Shown here piece by piece: positions 60,501-64,000 of a DNA stretch of 64,000 bases. Every line of letters starts with the position of its first letter. Position 1 is the first letter of the stretch. The stretch is taken from the NCBI GenBank assembly GCA_030295235.1, contig AP026127.1, forward strand, positions 498,501 through 562,500, read 5' to 3'. The DNA comes from Fistulifera solaris. Its lineage: Eukaryota; Bacillariophyta; Bacillariophyceae; Naviculales; Stauroneidaceae. The notes beneath the pieces are model-generated. The model saw nothing but the letters and a program-made list of their open reading frames with translations, ran no database searches and had not been told where the DNA came from. The position numbers and the translations under genes are program-made.

Positions 60501-63500
60501 CCTGTTTGTCATGTCCTCCTTCAGCCAGAAACAAGCTGCCGCCTGGTTCCATGACCGGATTAAGACGATCCAGTACGGATGATGGACAAACATTAGCATT
60601 CTTCAAATGCAACCAATAGCCATTTTTCATGGCTTCGACGAGCGGTCCATCTTTCCAAGTAAATGATCCCTCTTCACCACGCTGCTTTCCCAAAATGTAT
60701 TTATCAAACAGTGATTTCGCACGCGAAAGAAAGCTAATGTCGTCGGAAGAGAAAAGGCCCTGCTTTACCTCCTTCACTATTGCCAAAAGGTTCAGGGATT
60801 TCGTTACACTATTTTGTAAGTCGACTTTGGACTGCTCGATCGAAGCTTTGAGATCTTGTATAAGTGAGCCTAAAGCACGAGACGTCTCGGCGTCGGCAAT
60901 CAAGGTAAGTAACCGCTCGCTCAAGGAGAGAAGTATAACTATCGACGAAACGACTTCTTCAGACGCATCAGCCTGTTCAAAAGTCCCAACAAGCTCAGAA
61001 ACGTCAGAGGAAGAAGAAAGAGCCACTTCTATTGTCCTAGCTCCAACCACATCAGCCAGCGCTCTGACCACCGATGTTTTACCAACGGCAGAATTCCCAA
61101 CTAGTAAGCACGGCCAATTCATCATCACACACCGACTTGCTGCACGCAAGCTTTCACGCTGGGCAAAGAAAGGAATTGTGTCTTCGTAAAGTGGCTCTGT
61201 TTGTTCACAATCAATGGCTTTGTTTCGCTTTACAATGACGTCATCAATAGAGATATCACCAATTGAAGTACGAAGCTCTGTCTTTGGCGCATGACCCATT
61301 TCCCCGAAATACTCTTTGCACAGTTGCCGTACTGCTTCTCGGTCCGCCGAAACGCGGAAACGTTGAATGTATAAATCACTCAACACAGCAAGCACATTCT
61401 CACTTTGTTTGCTCATTACAGCCAAAAATCGAAAAACATCACGCAAGTTGAACTCCCAAGGGCTCCCTGAAGTTCCGAGACGACCGCAGCATGTCTCTGA
61501 ATGGAGGCGGGTATTAAATCGGACAATTTGCTCCACAAAACATCTATTTAATGAGGCAGAACTCCCCAAACAAATTTCAACCATATCAGTCTCAGTAAGT
61601 TCGTCAACATAGACCTTGCTGAATCTGTTTAAAAAAGATTTCGGCAGCCCTTTCCTGCCCCCCTCCTTGCCCAAGCGGGTTTTGAGCCGCAAAAACACGA
61701 AATGTAGGGGGGCACTCAAAGGTAGAACCCAGCTCTGGGATAAAGACACTTGCTCTGTGGTCCAAGCAGCTATTTAGGCCTTCAAGAACAGATTGTGGTG
61801 CGAGATTCAGCTCGTCAAGCAGAACCCAATCGCCGTTTTTTATTGCCGTCAATAAAGCACCATCTCGCCAACGAAATGAATGTTGAGAAGTTCCTGATCC
61901 GTTTTTCTCCACTACAGGGAGGTCAGTGCCCATCAAATCAGAAATGTCAGTCTGCTCCGAGAGATTAATCCGAGTCAGACGGTGACCAGAAGCAGAAGCA
62001 AGGGCAGCAATCAATGTTGTTTTTCCTACGCCAGGCGATCCTTCCAAAAGTATCGGCTTCGTGAGCTGCATGGCTCGTAAAACTCTTTGGATGTTAAGAG
62101 CTGGAGTCTGGGCTCTGAAAGAAAAAGGAGGATCTATTACCAAGTGTCCGCCTATGGGGATCTGAAATGGACCTGCTCCAAAATGACCATTAACGCATCG
62201 AACAGGAGACGAAAGCGAATCCTCTAAGGTCGTATGTGACATGTAATCCTTAATTCGGCTTTCTGATAGCTGTTTGAGCTTCAAAATGTCGTCAACTGAA
62301 ATTCCCCCCTGTACCAAGACCGAGTCCATCCAGATGCATCATTCTTGCGCCATGCAAAATAGCATCTTCAATGGGTATACAAGCTGATTTAGAGCAAGCT
62401 GCTATGAACTCTGTCCATGTAATCATGTCCCTGAGTGAGAGCGTAAAGGCCCTGTACTGACTTTGAGAATCTTCGCACACGTTTTTATTAAACCATTCGA
62501 TGTATTTCAAAATTGGTGGCATTATTCGAGAAACAGAGGAAGAGTCTAGTGATATTGATAGTGACTGGTCAAGGACAAGCTCAATGTCTCTCATCTCGGA
62601 GATGGGCGGAACCCATATTTCTGTAAATCGGCTTCTTAATGCTGGACTGAGCTCTCGCTTACCAAAATCACCACCAGGATTCATCGTAGCGAAGAGACGA
62701 AATCGCTTATGACTCTTGATTACTAAATCTTCCGGTGACAAAGAGCCTTTTTCTGCCAAAACCAGCGTTCGGGCAGGTTCGAGAACAGAATTAAGCCGCT
62801 CAAGAACTGCGTCTTCAGCCAAGCTCATTTCATCCAGTAATATCATGTGACCTTCTTTCATAGCTTGAACCAACGAACCGTCAATCCATTCAAAGAGTGC
62901 GTGATGACGCTGAATAAGGAGTTCTAAATGACCTAGTTCGAAAGGTACATCGACTTCAGGGAAAGGAATGGCTGTGCTATCTGCGGAATTTAATTTTCGT
63001 CGTTTGGCGCTCATGTCGTGATCATCAAGGTGCTTTTCTTTTGCGCTTTTTAAAATGCTTTTCGCGTACCGGACAATAGCCTCATCATCTTCCTCTGAAA
63101 AATGCACAGCATCATGTTGCTCCAACAGATTCCTTACATTCAAGGGGACTTCGATCGTCTGTGGTAACCAGGGCATCTTGCTTGTGAAAAGGAGATCGCG
63201 AAGACAAGTCAAGAGACTTTGCAGTACTGCTGAACGGCCGCGCACAGGCCTAAGACCCCCAATAAGGTCTGAGATTTCGGTAGTTGCGTGACAGTTTACC
63301 ACGTCTAGCTTGTAGTCTAGAACTGATGCGAGATATTGTACAACGGTGGTCTTCCCGCAGCCAGTGTCTTGTAGCAGCGACGCGAAGCAGAATTTAAGCA
63401 GGATAACACATGATGAAGCAGGTAAATTGTATGCACGTACCTCCAACGAGCAAAACGGGTTCTTCATTCTTGATGCAGCGTAAAACTAAAGTCAAAAGTC

Positions 63501-64000
63501 TTAGCAGGGAACGAGTGGGCGCTATTCGGGTACCCTCGACATCGTTCTTCGCTCTTAATTGGTCAAGAAGAACCCTAGCCTCGGATAAATCCCCATAGTA
63601 TGCCTCTTCAATGTTAACACAAACTCCTAGCTTCTCTTCGATTTCACTCTTCACGCATTCCTTCTCCTCCAGCGACCTCAAGCGCTCAGCAAGTAACATG
63701 TATCCTTGTTGTGCAAGTTCTGACTTAGAAGAACAACCTCGTCCAGCCCAGCGAAGCAGATCACGAGGAGTAATTAAGCTGTCCCTGCCAAGAAATACAC
63801 CGCTGCTTCCTCTTCGTTGACGCAAACCTTCCATCACGGCGACGAGTTGTTTTGCGTGAGATAGAGGAGCTGAACACCTAAGATGCAATATATTCACCAT
63901 TTCATGGCTGGGTATGTCCGGAACAAACATTTCCACAAAACGGTTGCGAAATGCTCTTGACAAAGGCTTTCTTCCGCCATATGCTCCGCTTGGATTCTGA
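51501..64000 (-). CDS. MDN1: Midasin (dynein-related AAA-ATPase), partial at N-terminus
   Basis: About 4,140 residues of a giant pre-60S assembly ATPase. One 73-bp intron (63440-63368) splits VLLVG and DTGCGKTT. In order: end of AAA2 with GRKPLSRAFRNRFVEMFVP; AAA3 with GDTGCGKTT (about 63350) and ATMNPGGDFGKRELSPALRSR; AAA4 with EGSPGVGKTT (about 62030) and GLPKSFLNRFSKVYV; AAA5 with VGNSAVGKTS (about 61090) and LSCDPNYGEVSRAMRNR. Then a helical linker of 1,500 residues, a Glu/Asp-rich tail (about 54.1-52.5 kb), and the MIDAS domain AVDDSESMLKGGAG (DxSxS) with ISDGRIERDSKDALRRLI. MIDAS binds Rsa4/Ytm1 so that ATP hydrolysis strips them from pre-60S particles. AAA1 and most of AAA2 lie beyond the right edge. 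About nine one-base frame shifts occur at short runs, e.g. near 53816, 54472, 55862, 57530, 61680 and 62305. Confidence 0.93.

Overview
The window looks like nuclear DNA of a diatom, probably a pennate one. The genes are eukaryotic and dense, with short introns (mostly 59-100 bp, GTA..AG). Several proteins carry a signal peptide followed by the stramenopile plastid-import motif with Phe after the cleavage site ([43 protein letters not shown]). The organism call is inference from these traits, not from a search.

Layout. 1-11.3 kb: a zinc-type-ADH-like reductase running off the left end, a 220-bp satellite, PP6-like phosphatase, a DnaJ-zinc-finger protein, Pol III subunit RPC8, an importin-5-type karyopherin, a VOC/glyoxalase protein and a plastid-type rhodanese. 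11.56-17.40 kb: a Mutator-like DNA transposon (MULE) with 130-bp inverted termini, a 10-bp target duplication, a SWIM/CCHC transposase and an Ulp1-type cysteine protease. 17.9-20.7 kb: two tandem paralogous multi-pass membrane proteins. 21-23 kb: histidinol-phosphate aminotransferase and a GOLD/coiled-coil protein. 23.2-25.9 kb: a four-copy 675-bp satellite into which the last exon of a WD40 protein appears to run. 26-37 kb: WD40 protein, plastid NTT-like transporter, TMF-type golgin, a palindromic minisatellite and an unknown four-helix membrane protein. 37-45.8 kb: PPR protein, then a plastid metabolic cluster (PDC-E2, FabZ, ketol-acid reductoisomerase) and a GOT1-like protein. 46-51.5 kb: RlmN-like radical-SAM enzyme, a type II membrane kinase-fold protein and a small unknown protein. 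51.5-64 kb: most of midasin (MDN1), running off the right end.

Genes that work together: PDC-E2 makes plastid acetyl-CoA and FabZ is a dehydratase of plastid fatty-acid synthesis; the two are divergent across about 400 bp. KARI (branched-chain amino acids) and HisC (histidine) add amino-acid synthesis. Importin-5 and midasin belong to nuclear transport and ribosome assembly.

Two things cut across the window. First, about fifteen genes are broken by single-base frame shifts at or beside short mononucleotide runs, in both directions and in genes that should be essential. This reads as uncorrected long-read sequence error rather than pseudogenes, so frame breaks here should not be taken as biology. 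Second, intergenic DNA is full of repeats with inverted-repeat cores (GGTCCAGAA-T-TTCTGGACC, and AAAGTGT...GACTG-N-CAGTC), and most of the arrays end about 100-310 bp upstream of a start codon.
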